DNA of 64,000 nt, taken from the NCBI GenBank assembly GCA_963705835.1, contig CAVPLC010000037.1, positions 115,129-179,128 of the forward strand, written 5' to 3'. Below the pieces are notes generated by a model that was not told where the DNA came from, ran no database searches, and was given only the letters and a program-made list of their open reading frames with translations. Positions 24,223 to 33,142 of the stretch are shown here, one piece after another. Source of the DNA: Palsa-504 sp963705835 (GTDB lineage: Bacteria; Actinomycetota; Actinomycetes; Streptosporangiales; Streptosporangiaceae). Position 1 is the first letter of the stretch. Every line of letters starts with the position of its first letter. The translations under genes were made by a program, and so were the position numbers.

Positions 24223-24651
24223 ATGGCTTGGATCGTCTGGCTGATCGTCGCAGCGGTGCTCGGCGTTGCCGAACTACTGACCACGACGTTCGCGTTCGGC
24301 CTCATCGCGGCCGCGGCCGTAGTCGCGGCCGTGATCGGTGCGTTCCACATCGCCTTGCCGCTGCAACTCGCCGCCTTCGTCGTCGCGGCCGGAGCCGGAC
24401 TGGGCTTCGTCCGGCCGATCGCGGTGCGGCACCTCAAGCAGCCGCCGGTCCTGCGCACCGGAACCGCCGCGCTCGTCGGCCGCTCGGCGATCGTCCTTGA
24501 GGAGGTCACCGAGCACGGCGGACGGGTTCGCATCGACGGCGAGGAGTGGTCCTCGCGTCCCTACGACGAATCGCTGGTGATCCCGGTCGGCGCCAAGGTC
24601 GACGTCATGCAGATCAAGGGGGCCACCGCCCTCGTCTATCCCCGGGAGTAG
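24223..24651 (+). CDS. NfeD family membrane protein
   Basis: A 142-residue short NfeD: two N-terminal membrane helices (WIVWLIVAAVLGVAELLTTT and the next hydrophobic stretch to about residue 65) and a C-terminal OB-fold (LVGRSAIVLEEVTEHGGRVR, then VIPVGAKVDVMQIKGATALV). NfeD proteins pair with SPFH proteins in membrane quality control; here the SPFH gene begins three bases after the stop. The ATG at 24223 is chosen because the first helix starts there; the frame is open from 24088 without conserved sequence. The upstream gap carries CTAATTG twice (24074-24080, 24084-24090). Confidence 0.9.
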   Translation: MAWIVWLIVAAVLGVAELLTTTFAFGLIAAAAVVAAVIGAFHIALPLQLAAFVVAAGAGLGFVRPIAVRHLKQPPVLRTGTAALVGRSAIVLEEVTEHGGRVRIDGEEWSSRPYDESLVIPVGAKVDVMQIKGATALVYPRE

Positions 24652-24653
24652 TC

Positions 24654-25877
24654 ATGATCGTGGCGGAGGGCATCATCGCGGCCGTGGTCGCGCTGCTTGT
24701 CGTCATCACTGTGATGCGGTCCGTGCGGATTGTGCCGCAGGCACGCGCACGCAACGTGGAGCGGCTCGGCCGCTACCGCAAGACGCTGGAACCCGGGATG
24801 AACTTCGTCATCCCGATGATCGACCGGGTGAAGCCGATTATCGATCTGCGCGAGCAGGTTGTCTCGTTCAATGGCGCACCGGTGATCACCGAGGACAACC
24901 TGGTCGTGCTCATCGACACGGTGCTGTTCTTCCAGGTCACCGACCCGCGCGCCGCCGATTACGAGATCGTCAACTACATCCAGGCGATCGAGCAGATCAC
25001 CGCGACGATGCTGCGCAGCGTTATCGGGTCGATGGACCTGGAGCAGACGTTGACCTCGCGGGACAAGATCAACGCTTTGCTGCGCGGCGTGCTCGACGAC
25101 GCGTCGGGCAAGTGGGGCATCCGGGTCACCCGGGTCGAGATCAAGGCCATTGACCCGCCGAAGTCGGTCAAGGACGCGATGGAGAAGCAGATGCGCGCCG
25201 AGCGGGAGAAGCGCGCCGCGATCCTGACCGCCGAGGGCGTCAGGCAGTCCAAGATCCTGACCGCGGAGGGCGAGAAGCAGAGCGCCATCCTGACCGCCGA
25301 AGGTGCCAAGCAGGGCGCGATCCTGCGCGCCGAGGGCCAGGCCCAGGCCATCGCGGCCGTCTTCCAGGCGGTGCACGACAACGACCCCGACCCCAAGCTG
25401 CTCGCGTACCAGTACCTGCAGACGCTGCCGCAGCTCGCGCAGGGCGCCGGCAACACGTTCTGGGTCATCCCCAGCGAGGTCACGACCGCGCTGAGGTCCG
25501 TCGCCAGCGCCTTCGGCGGCGGGGACGCGGGATCAGGCGCCGAGTCCGCCGCGGGCACCAAGAGGCAGGCCCGCCGCGAGGCACAGCCCGTGCCCGCGGT
25601 GGACAGCGTCCCCGCCATAGCCGCCTCGCCCGAAGCCGACGAAGCGCCCGTGGCTGGCCCCCCGCCGGCCACCGTCGCCGCGGCAGCCGCCGACGCCATG
25701 ACGGCCATGCTGGCCTCCACCATCCCGGGAGCCAGCTTGGGCGATCCGCTCGGCGGCGGCGATCCCCTGGCCGGCGGCAATCCCGCCGGACCCGGCTACG
25801 ACGCCACGGCGCAGGTCCCCGCGGTCACGGCGGAGCACGAGATGCCCTCCGCCAACGGTAGCGACGGCGCCATCTAG
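24654..25877 (+). CDS. SPFH/band-7 (stomatin-like, QmcA-like) protein
   Basis: A 407-residue protein with an N-terminal membrane helix (about 3-20), the SPFH domain (about 22-195, with GRYRKTLEPGMNFVIPMIDR and EQVVSFNGAPVITEDNLVVL), and a coiled coil of 10-11 residue repeats (ILTAEGVRQSKILTAEGEKQ and on). It closes with a disordered Ala/Gly/Pro tail from about residue 285. Band-7 proteins form large ring or cage assemblies at membranes, with NfeD as partner. GGGAG precedes the ATG at 24654, and the NfeD gene stops three bases before it. Confidence 0.92.
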   Translation: MIVAEGIIAAVVALLVVITVMRSVRIVPQARARNVERLGRYRKTLEPGMNFVIPMIDRVKPIIDLREQVVSFNGAPVITEDNLVVLIDTVLFFQVTDPRAADYEIVNYIQAIEQITATMLRSVIGSMDLEQTLTSRDKINALLRGVLDDASGKWGIRVTRVEIKAIDPPKSVKDAMEKQMRAEREKRAAILTAEGVRQSKILTAEGEKQSAILTAEGAKQGAILRAEGQAQAIAAVFQAVHDNDPDPKLLAYQYLQTLPQLAQGAGNTFWVIPSEVTTALRSVASAFGGGDAGSGAESAAGTKRQARREAQPVPAVDSVPAIAASPEADEAPVAGPPPATVAAAAADAMTAMLASTIPGASLGDPLGGGDPLAGGNPAGPGYDATAQVPAVTAEHEMPSANGSDGAI

Positions 25878-25902
25878 CCGGTTACCGGATCGGCCGCCTG
25901 AC

Positions 25903-27442
25903 CTACCTGAGGATCATCACCAGCACGCTGCCGATGAGCGCCGCCACCACGATGACGGCCAGCAGCCGCAGGGGATAGTACCGGTCCGGGCGGGACTCGC
26001 TCGGCAGGCCCGCCGCCTGCTGCGTGACCGGCGCCTGCTGTGTGACCGCGGGCCCAGCCGACGCCTGCGACCGCACCGGGGCGGCCGCACTGGCCGCGAC
26101 CGGCTGAGCCGGGACCGGGGGCTGCGGAAGCTCCACGGTCGGGCCGGTCGCGGCACCCAGGGTGCCCGCCGGCTCGGCGCGCGGCGCGAGGTCAGGAGCG
26201 GCCCGGTGTACCGGTTCGGCCGTGATCTTCGACGAGCGGGGGGTAAACGCGGACCAGGAGGTCTCGGCCTCGGCCGGCTCGTCGGTCGGCGGCGGCGCAG
26301 TCGGCTGCTGAACGTCGGCTGGTGCGGCCGCGGCCTTCGGCGTCCAGAAGTCCCTCCATTCCGGCGGTGCCTGCTCGGCGTCGTCCGCGGTTGTGCGGCC
26401 GGCATCGGCATCCGACACGGGGGGAATCAGGCTGGCTGTCATCCAGCCAGGATGAGGAAAACGGATCCCGTCGCAGGGCTTCGGCAGTGGCGGCGGCGTC
26501 CGGCGTCTCGGTGAGCGCGTCGGCGGCCGCGTCCTCCGGCAGCCACGTATCATGGCTCCCGTTCGTCGCCGCGCTGCCCTGGTCCGCCGCGGCGTCCCAG
26601 CTAGGACGGGCATCCCACCGAGAACCGCCGTCCCACCGAGGCTCCGCGTCCTGGCTGGCTTCCCGGCTCCACACGTCCTGACCGGCCTCCCGGTTCCACG
26701 CGTCCGGGCTGGCCGTCCGATTCCACTGGCCGACCGCGTCCCGTCCTGCGTCGCCGTTCCGCGCCGCAGCGGCATCCCAGCCCGCGTCCGCGCTCCCCGC
26801 CGCACCAGCGTCCCAGTGCGGAGTCTCGGCCACGCCCGGCTCAGCGTCCCAGCCCCCGCGGCTCCCCGGGCTCTTCTGTGCCGTCGAACTCCACGCCGTC
26901 CCCGCGCCATCGTGGCCGCCACGGGCCGGGCTCGCCGGCTGCTGGCCCGCGCTAGCCTGTGCGGCCTTGTCGGCCTGGACGTGGGAACCCCGCAGCGCGG
27001 CCCTGATCCGGTCCGGGTCATACGCGTCTGGCGGCGCGACACTGACGCCCGCCCGCGCCCCGGCCACCGCGGCCGGGCTGGCGCCCGCGGGCCTGACCGG
27101 GAGGCCGGGATCGGCTCCGGCCTCGAACCCCAGGCGCCGCCACCGTTCCTCCCATTCCGGCACGTCGCCGTCGCAGGCCCGGACGTAGGCGGCCAGTATG
27201 GGCAGGCCAGGCAGGGAGGGCCCGTTCTCGGCTTCCTTGAGGACGTTGCTGGGGTAATGCGCACGGGCCGCGAGTTCATCAAACCCCAGCGCGGCCGCGT
27301 CGCGCAGCGCACGCAGGTCGGCAAGGAACCGTTCTTTATCGTCGGCTTGGCCGGCCGACCACATTCCCCGCGCTTGCAACTGGGCACCTTCCCGTTGGAC
27401 ACGCTCAAGCCCGGGCGCCTCCCCGCGCCCGCACCTCATCAC
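25903..27442 (-). pseudogene. XRE-like HTH protein with C-terminal membrane anchor, frameshifted in a C6 run
   Basis: The N-terminal frame (from 27442, or ATG 27364) encodes the HTH (FLADLRALRDAAALGFDELA ... PILAAYVRACDGDVPEWEER) and a long disordered region rich in W-D-A units. It goes wrong at QPDSPRVGC. The other frame carries VSDADAGRTTADDAEQAPPE, EWRDFWTPKAAAA and a final membrane helix, YPLRLLAVIVVAALIGSVLV, close to the stop at 25903. The switch falls at six G (coding-strand C) at 26419-26424; five would restore a single gene of about 510 residues. It is a paralogue of the HTH gene at 22321. A sequencing error or slippage is possible. Confidence 0.7.
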
Positions 27443-27448
27443 CTGGGA

Positions 27449-27661
27449 TTACGGGGCAGGGTACAGCGTCAGCAGCCGCGATGTCGCCGATACCGCGCAT
27501 TTCGTATCAAGTGTCTCTCGTCGGGCCCCGCACCACACGCAGAATCGTTCATCCGGTTCGTTCTTCCCTGCCGAACAGCGCCGGCAACCCCCCGGCGCAC
27601 CCGAGTCCATCGCCCGGCCGCCCCCCGCAGCAGGCCACGGCACCGGCGCGCAGCAGGTCAC
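27449..27661 (-). CDS. Possible small zinc-ribbon protein
   Basis: A 70-residue ORF whose middle reads CRRCSAGKNEPDERFCVWCG, two C-x2-C pairs spaced as in a zinc ribbon. Its stop lies seven bases before the HTH-membrane gene. The flanking residues are low complexity and part of the upstream sequence is the 23-base repeat, so the true start could be the ATG at residue 18. Weak evidence. Confidence 0.35.
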   Translation of the reverse strand: MTCCAPVPWPAAGGGRAMDSGAPGGCRRCSAGKNEPDERFCVWCGARRETLDTKCAVSATSRLLTLYPAP

Positions 27662-27696
27662 GGCACTGGCGCGCAGCAGGCCATGGTCCCGGTGCC
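27628..27696. repeat. 23-base tandem repeat
   Basis: CAGCAGGCCACGGCACCGGC with its three closing bases (27628-27650) is followed by a near-identical unit (27651-27673) and a partial, more diverged third (27674-27696). It lies in the long spacer between the HTH gene and menA. Confidence 0.8.
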
Positions 27697-27930
27697 CGAC
27701 CGGCCCGCGCCCAAGCTTCGAGCAAACCGGCGCGGCGCCCAGCGCACCACAAGAGCCCCACCCGCACCACCATCAGCTGACCTATGCCGGCTCTGGCCTC
27801 GCTCCCGGCCTTGTCCCACCGCATCGATGCCACATCGACACGGCCCTGACCGCCTCGGTGTCACATTGATGTGGTTGCGCATCCCGGTCCAGGTACAGGC
27901 ATGAGGCTGACGTGACTGATGTGGCACAGG

Positions 27931-28028
27931 CCGCCCGAACCTGGCGCCGCCCCACTTCCACTCCGCCCGGCGCCCCCGCCCGCCGCCCGAACCTGGCGCC
28001 GTCCCCACTTCCGCTCCGCCCGCCGCCG
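27931..28028. repeat. Two direct repeats of about 45 bases, period 52
   Basis: Copies start at 27931 and 27983, each beginning CCGCCCGAACCTGGCGCCG and continuing nearly identically for about 45 bases. The spacer 27662-28143 has no convincing gene. It also holds TGATGTGG twice and an inverted CCACATCGA nearby (27830-27925), so it may be regulatory or a decayed region. Confidence 0.75.
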
Positions 28029-28143
28029 CCCGGAGCCGCCCGCCGCTGCCCGGCGCGAGACAATCACCGCCGCAACGCAGCCGAGAGCGCTCCGCACCGG
28101 TCACCGTCTCAAGTCAGCCCCGCAGAGGCAGCGCCCCAACGAC

Positions 28144-29016
28144 TCAGACGTGAATGGCCAGCCCGATCGTGAACGCGATCCCGAACGCCAGCTGCAACCG
28201 CCCCGTCTCCCCGAGCGCCTTGATCAAGGCCGGACCCGACGCACCCGCGCGAACCGTCCGTACCGGAACCCGCGCCAGCGGCAGCGTCAACGCTGTAACC
28301 AGCGTAAACGGTCGGAAAAACGCAAGCAGCGCTGCCACGCAGAACGGCAGCAGCAGCGTCACCACGTACGTCGTCCGGCTCCGCGGGTCACCCAGCAGGA
28401 CCGCGAGCGTCCGCTTGCCCGCGAGCGTGTCGGTGCGGATGTCCCGCAGGTTGTTGACCATGAGCAAGGCGCAGGCCAGCAGCCCGGCCGGCACCGCGGC
28501 GGCCAGCGCCAGCCAGCTCAACCGCGACATCTGCACGTACGCGGTGCCCGCCACCGCGACCACGCCGAAGAACGCGAACACGAAGACTTCGCCGAGCCCG
28601 CGGTACCCGTACGGCTTCGGCCCTCCGGTATAGAACCAGGCCGCGGCGATGCACGCCGCGCCCACCGCGATCAGCCACCACGAGACCAAGGCGGCCAGCG
28701 CCAGCCCGGCCGCGCCCGCCACGAAGAAGCACGAGAACGCCGCGGCCAGCACCTGCCGCGGCGGCGCCAGCCCCGCCGCGACCAGCCGGACCGGCCCGAC
28801 GCGCTTCTCGTCGGACCCGCGCACGCCGTCGCTGTAGTCGTTGGCGTAGTTGACCCCGACCTGCAGCGCCAGCGCGACCACCAGCGCCAGCAGCGCCCGC
28901 CACCAGGAGAACCGGTCGTACCCGGCCGCCACCCCCGAGCCGATCAGCACCGGCACGACGGCCGCGGGCAGCGTCCTGGGCCTGGTTCCGGCCAGCCATT
29001 CCCGAGCATCAGCCAC
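28144..29016 (-). CDS. menA: 1,4-dihydroxy-2-naphthoate polyprenyltransferase
   Basis: A 290-residue UbiA-superfamily enzyme that prenylates dihydroxynaphthoate in menaquinone synthesis, in the membrane. The first Asp-rich motif is NYANDYSDGVRGSDEKR and the second NNLRDIRTDTLAGKRTLAV. About eight or nine membrane helices are visible. The GTG at 29016 (MADAREWLAGTRPRTL) is chosen because the family begins there; upstream in-frame sequence is a GCGAGCCCC repeat. It is downstream of the GNAT gene on the same strand. Confidence 0.93.
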   Translation of the reverse strand: MADAREWLAGTRPRTLPAAVVPVLIGSGVAAGYDRFSWWRALLALVVALALQVGVNYANDYSDGVRGSDEKRVGPVRLVAAGLAPPRQVLAAAFSCFFVAGAAGLALAALVSWWLIAVGAACIAAAWFYTGGPKPYGYRGLGEVFVFAFFGVVAVAGTAYVQMSRLSWLALAAAVPAGLLACALLMVNNLRDIRTDTLAGKRTLAVLLGDPRSRTTYVVTLLLPFCVAALLAFFRPFTLVTALTLPLARVPVRTVRAGASGPALIKALGETGRLQLAFGIAFTIGLAIHV

Positions 29017-29038
29017 GCACAGATAGTAGGCGACCCGC

Positions 29039-29120
29039 CGCGAGCCGGCGACCCCGCGAGCCGTAACTTCCGCGAGCCCCGCGAGCCCCAGCGAGCCCCG
29101 CGAGCCCCCGCGACCCCCGC
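29039..29120. repeat. GCGAGCCCC-type short repeats between menA and the GNAT gene
   Basis: Some seven degenerate copies of CGCGAGCCC or GCGAGCCCC fill the 110-base spacer. They are typical of the short GC-rich tandem repeats seen elsewhere in this window. Confidence 0.7.
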
Positions 29121-29126
29121 GGGCCC

Positions 29127-29750
29127 TTACTCCCCGATCGCCGCGTGCAGCCGCAGCACCGGGACGCTGACGCCCACGTCCAGCTCGCCCCGCGCCCCGT
29201 CGGCGGCCCAGCCGGCCGACTCCAGGAATTGCCGCAGCGCCGCATCCGCGGCCAGCACCCACATCGACACCGTGCGGAAGCCGTCCTCCGCCAGCGTGTC
29301 CGCGGCCGCGTGCAGCAGCCTGCTAGCGTGGCCCGACCCGGCCTGTTCCGGAGCCACGCGCAGTTCGTACAGCTCGCCGTCGGTGCCGGGCCAGCGGTCG
29401 CCGTCGGTGGCCGGCCCCTCGGACACGAACCCGACGACCGGCCGGCGCGCGGACCGCGCGGACCCACCGGACCCACCGACCCCACCAGGCACACCGGGCC
29501 CAGCAGACCCGATGGCCTCCTCCACCGCGACCAGCACCCGGTGCCGGCTGGTCGGCGGGTTGGCGATCGCCTCCCGCCACCGGTCGCGCCACACGCCCTC
29601 GGCCTCCGAGCCGGTCAGCGAGGCCAGCAACTCCTCCGGCACGATCCCGGCAAGGCCCGAACGCCATGAGGCGACCTGCACCCGGGCCAGGTCGGCGGCA
29701 TCACCAGAACGAGCCGGGCGCACGAAACCCCCGGCAGCAGGCAAGCCCAT
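29127..29750 (-). CDS. GNAT family N-acetyltransferase with disordered insertion
   Basis: A 207-residue GNAT protein. The acetyl-CoA region is ELYELRVAPEQAGSGHASRL (Q-x-x-G-x-G/A variant), followed by LAADAALRQFLESAGWAADG. Between strands 3 and 4 a Gly/Ser/Pro insertion (GSAGPGVPGGVGGSGGSARS, residues 81-100) is encoded by short repeats. The ATG at 29750 is 14 bases from the stop of ilvD (29765), so it belongs to the same transcript. Substrate unknown. Confidence 0.85.
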   Translation of the reverse strand: MGLPAAGGFVRPARSGDAADLARVQVASWRSGLAGIVPEELLASLTGSEAEGVWRDRWREAIANPPTSRHRVLVAVEEAIGSAGPGVPGGVGGSGGSARSARRPVVGFVSEGPATDGDRWPGTDGELYELRVAPEQAGSGHASRLLHAAADTLAEDGFRTVSMWVLAADAALRQFLESAGWAADGARGELDVGVSVPVLRLHAAIGE

Positions 29751-29764
29751 CGAGCGCCGTACTT

Positions 29765-31645
29765 CTACGGCTGCGCGATCAGCGTGATGTCGCGGGCCGC
29801 GCCGGTCGCCGCCGAGGTGGCCATCGCGGCGTAGACCTGCAACGCCGCGCTGACCGGCCGCTGCCGGTCGGCGGGCCGGTACGACCCCAGGGACGAAAGC
29901 ACCCGTTCCCGCCGGGCAGCCAGCGTGGCATCCGGCACGTCGAGCCGTAGCTCGCGCCGCGGGATGTCGATCACCACCGTGTCGCCGTTCTCGGCCACGG
30001 CGATCAGGCCGCCCGCCGCCGCCTCCGGCGCGACGTGGCAGATCGAAAGCCCCGAAGTCCCTCCGGAGAACCGCCCGTCGGTGATCAGCGCGCAGGCCCG
30101 GCCGAGGCCCTTGCCCTTCAGGAAGCTGGTCGGGTACAGCATCTCCTGCATGCCAGGCCCGCCGCGCGGCCCCTCGTACCGGATGACCACGACGTCGCCG
30201 GCGCGAACCGCGCCGCCGAGAATGCCCGCGACCGCGTCCTCCTGGCTCTCGAACACCACGGCCGGGCCGGTGAACGTCCACAGCTCCTCGGGGACGCCCG
30301 CGGTCTTGACGATCGCGCCGTCCGGGGCGAGGTTCCCGTACAGCACGGCCAGCCCGCCGTCGGCCGTGTAGGCGTGCGGCGCGTCCCGGATGCACCCGCC
30401 AGCCCGATCAATATCCAGGGTCTGGAAGCGTGACGACTGCGAGTACGGCCTGATCGTCCGGACCCCGCCCGGCGCCGCGTGCCACAGCTCCACGGCCTCA
30501 GCGCTAACCGATGAAGATCCCAGGTCCCACTCGTCAAGGAACTCCCGCAGCGACGCGCTGTGCACGGTCCGCACGCCACGGTTGAGCAGCCCGGCGCGGT
30601 CCAGCTCGCCGAGGATGGCCGGGATGCCGCCGGCCCGGTGCACGTCCTCCAGGTGGTAGGAGCTGCTCGGCGCGACCTTGCACAGGCACGGCACGCGGCG
30701 GGACAGCTCGTCGATCTCCTTGAGCCCGAAGTCGACTCCCCCCTCGTGCGCCGCGGCCAGCAGGTGCAGGATCGTGTTGGTCGACCCGCCCATGGCCACG
30801 TCCAGCGCCATCGCGTTCTCGAACGCGTCCCGGCTGGCGATGGACCGGGGCAGCACCGAGGCGTCCCCGTCGGCGTAGTACTGCCTGGTGATCTCCGCGA
30901 TCACGGCGCCCGCCCGCTCGAACAGCCCGCGCCGCGCCGAGTGGGTGGCCAGCGTGCTCCCGTTGCCCGGCAGCGCCAGGCCGATCGCCTCGGTCAGGCA
31001 GTTCATCGAGTTCGCGGTGAACATGCCCGAGCACGAGCCGCAGGTCGGGCAGGCCGACTCCTCCATGGCCAGCAGCTGCTCGTCCGACACCGAGGGATCG
31101 GCCGAGGCCACCATCGGGTCGATCAGGTCGATCTTGCGCCCAGAGCCAGCCGAGCCAGCCGCGCCAGCCGAGCCAGCAAGCCCCGCCGGAGAGCCGGCCT
31201 CCATCGGCCCGCCGGACACGAACACGGTCGGGATGTTCAGCCGCATGGTGGCGATCAGCATCCCCGGCGTGATCTTGTCGCAGTTCGAGATGCAGATCAT
31301 CGCGTCCGCGCAGTGCGCGTTGACCATGTACTCCACCGAGTCGGCGATCAGCTCCCGGCTCGGCAGCGAGTACAGCATGCCGCCGTGCCCCATGGCGATG
31401 CCGTCGTCGACCGCGATCGTGTTGAACTCCCGCGGGATCGCCCCGGCCTCCCGTATCGCCGCGGCGACTACCTGGCCGACCTCGCGCAGGTGCACGTGCC
31501 CGGGGACGAACTCGGTGAAGCTGTTGGCCACCGCGATGATCGGCTTGCCGATGTCCTCCCTGGCTACCCCGGTGGCGCGGAGCAGGGCGCGCGCGCCCGC
31601 CATGTTCCTGCCGTGCGTGACCGTCCGGGACCGAAGCGGCGGCAT
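29765..31645 (-). CDS. ilvD: Dihydroxy-acid dehydratase
   Basis: A 626-residue Fe-S dehydratase of the branched-chain amino acid pathway, making the 2-oxo acids for valine, isoleucine and leucine. Cluster cysteines lie in CISNCDKITPGM (Cys122) and ACPTCGSCSGMFTANSMNCL (Cys199/202/205), with the catalytic C-terminal GRFSGGTSGLSICHVAPEAA. Odd: residues 152-169 are an Ala/Gly/Ser insertion (AGLAGSAGAAGSAGS) encoded by GCCAGCCGA-type repeats, placed next to a conserved loop (VFVSGGPMEAG ... KIDLIDPM). The upstream spacer holds AGGCCAGCAAAAA twice. Confidence 0.95.
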   Translation of the reverse strand: MPPLRSRTVTHGRNMAGARALLRATGVAREDIGKPIIAVANSFTEFVPGHVHLREVGQVVAAAIREAGAIPREFNTIAVDDGIAMGHGGMLYSLPSRELIADSVEYMVNAHCADAMICISNCDKITPGMLIATMRLNIPTVFVSGGPMEAGSPAGLAGSAGAAGSAGSGRKIDLIDPMVASADPSVSDEQLLAMEESACPTCGSCSGMFTANSMNCLTEAIGLALPGNGSTLATHSARRGLFERAGAVIAEITRQYYADGDASVLPRSIASRDAFENAMALDVAMGGSTNTILHLLAAAHEGGVDFGLKEIDELSRRVPCLCKVAPSSSYHLEDVHRAGGIPAILGELDRAGLLNRGVRTVHSASLREFLDEWDLGSSSVSAEAVELWHAAPGGVRTIRPYSQSSRFQTLDIDRAGGCIRDAPHAYTADGGLAVLYGNLAPDGAIVKTAGVPEELWTFTGPAVVFESQEDAVAGILGGAVRAGDVVVIRYEGPRGGPGMQEMLYPTSFLKGKGLGRACALITDGRFSGGTSGLSICHVAPEAAAGGLIAVAENGDTVVIDIPRRELRLDVPDATLAARRERVLSSLGSYRPADRQRPVSAALQVYAAMATSAATGAARDITLIAQP

Positions 31646-31758
31646 AACCGATCTCCCTTAGCTGAAAGGCTCAAGCCGAATTAGGAGAACCAGCCTACCG
31701 GCCCGCAGGCCAGCAAAAACGCCAGCCGGCAAGGCCAGCAAAAAGGTCAACCAGAACG

Positions 31759-32988
31759 TCAGCTAGCCGACCCGGTCGGGAACACCATGTGCGCGGCCTT
31801 GTCGATGCGCTCGATCTCGCTGGCCGACAGCCGCTGCCCCTTCGTCCGCCGGGTCCGGCGCTTGAGGTACTTGTGCAGCCGCGGCCCGCTGAACACGTCG
31901 ACGTCCCTGATCTCGGCCACGTCCCACGGGATCTTCGGCCCGTAGACCGCCATCGTGGGCCGGACGGTGACCGGGCTGCCGAGCTCGGCGGACAGCAGCT
32001 CGGAGGCCTGTTGGGCCTCCCACCGGGCGTGCTTGAGCCGGTCCTTCATGCTGCGCGGCCCGTGCCACAGCTCCCGGTGGCTGCTCGTGCGCACCGGCAT
32101 CCGCCGGTCCCAGTCCTCGGAGTCGATGGCGAACACGCCCGCCGGGCCGACCACCAGGTGGTCGATCTGCTCCTGGCTGTTCGGGATGGGAGCGCAGTGC
32201 ATGGCCCGGTAGCCCCGGCGCTCCATCCGGGCGAGCTGGCGCACCGTGCGCCGCTGGGCCTTGGTCAGCCGCACCCCGGCCGGGCCGCTGAACACCGTCC
32301 TGGACCGGACGACGGTGTCGATGATGGCGGCGAGCACCGCGAAGGTCAGTCCCCACTCCCAGGACTTCAGCAGGATGCCGAACACCACGCCGGCGATGAC
32401 CGCGATGATGATCCGGCGCTGCCAGATCCGCATCCGCGGGTTGCCGGACAGGTGCGCCAGGCTGCCCAGGTGCTGACCGATGCCCTCCCGCTCCTCCCCG
32501 GCGGTCCCGACCGGGGTGACCACGACCTGCGGCGTCGGCCGGGACCCGTGGCCGCCGGCCTGGTATTCGGGGTCGGGCCCGTCCGGGTACTCAGGCCGGT
32601 CCGGCGGCAGCTCGTCCGAGGGATCGTCGAACTCGGCCGCGTCCTGTGACGCCCCCCACGCCCAGAACGGCACGTCGGCCCCGTCCTGAGCCGCGTCCGG
32701 AGCCGGCACCGGAGCAGGCATCGGCGCAGGAACGGGAGCAGGCGCCGGGTCCGAAGCCGCGATTCGGGGACCGGACCACCCCGGCCGCGGCCACGCACCC
32801 GGCTCGCGCGCGGACGCCTCGCGCGCGGACGCCTCGCGCGCGGACGGCTCGCGAGCGGAAGCCTCCCGGGCGGGAGCCCAGGACACCCCCGGAGCTGGAG
32901 TCTGGGCCGCGGCCTCAGGTGCCGCGCTACTACGGTCGCCGAACGGCGAAGCCGACGACCTGCGGTTTCTCAGCTTCGGCCACGCCAT
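31759..32988 (-). CDS. NERD domain-containing membrane protein
   Basis: A 409-residue protein with a long disordered N-terminus (1-185), two hydrophobic segments (about 193-206 and 212-226, IIIAVIAGVVFGILL and WGLTFAVLAAIID), and a NERD nuclease-related domain (about 250-370, with QEQIDHLVVGPAGVFAIDSE and the strand TVRPTMAVYG). NERD is distantly related to Holliday-junction resolvases; catalytic function here is unproven. Residues 40-62 are REASA-type repeats. It is upstream of ilvD on the same strand and divergent from the amidase. Confidence 0.82.
   Translation of the reverse strand: MAWPKLRNRRSSASPFGDRSSAAPEAAAQTPAPGVSWAPAREASAREPSAREASAREASAREPGAWPRPGWSGPRIAASDPAPAPVPAPMPAPVPAPDAAQDGADVPFWAWGASQDAAEFDDPSDELPPDRPEYPDGPDPEYQAGGHGSRPTPQVVVTPVGTAGEEREGIGQHLGSLAHLSGNPRMRIWQRRIIIAVIAGVVFGILLKSWEWGLTFAVLAAIIDTVVRSRTVFSGPAGVRLTKAQRRTVRQLARMERRGYRAMHCAPIPNSQEQIDHLVVGPAGVFAIDSEDWDRRMPVRTSSHRELWHGPRSMKDRLKHARWEAQQASELLSAELGSPVTVRPTMAVYGPKIPWDVAEIRDVDVFSGPRLHKYLKRRTRRTKGQRLSASEIERIDKAAHMVFPTGSAS
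32804..32872 (-). repeat. 15-base tandem repeat in the NERD gene
   Basis: About four and a half units of GCGCGCGGACGCCTC (plus strand), the later ones diverged, encode the REASA/REPSA repeat. Frame is preserved. Confidence 0.85.
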
Positions 32989-33142
32989 CGGTACTCACCC
33001 ACCACCTGAGCGTAACTGCCTTAGGACTAAGCGCATAACCTCGTCTAGCACTGTTGTGCCCCGCACAACCAGTTTTATAGCAGGTCATTCGTCCCGATAA
33101 GGGGCCGAACGTCCCACGGCCTCGTGGTCTAGCATCTCCACC

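Noticed and set aside
24546..24653. Upstream extension of the SPFH protein
   Set aside because: It overlaps the NfeD gene in another frame; the ATG at 24654 has a ribosome site and starts at the membrane helix.
31700..31745. Rho-independent terminator between the NERD gene and ilvD (T5 tracts)
   Set aside because: The T-tracts come from a direct repeat AGGCCAGCAAAAA, and no stable stem directly precedes them.
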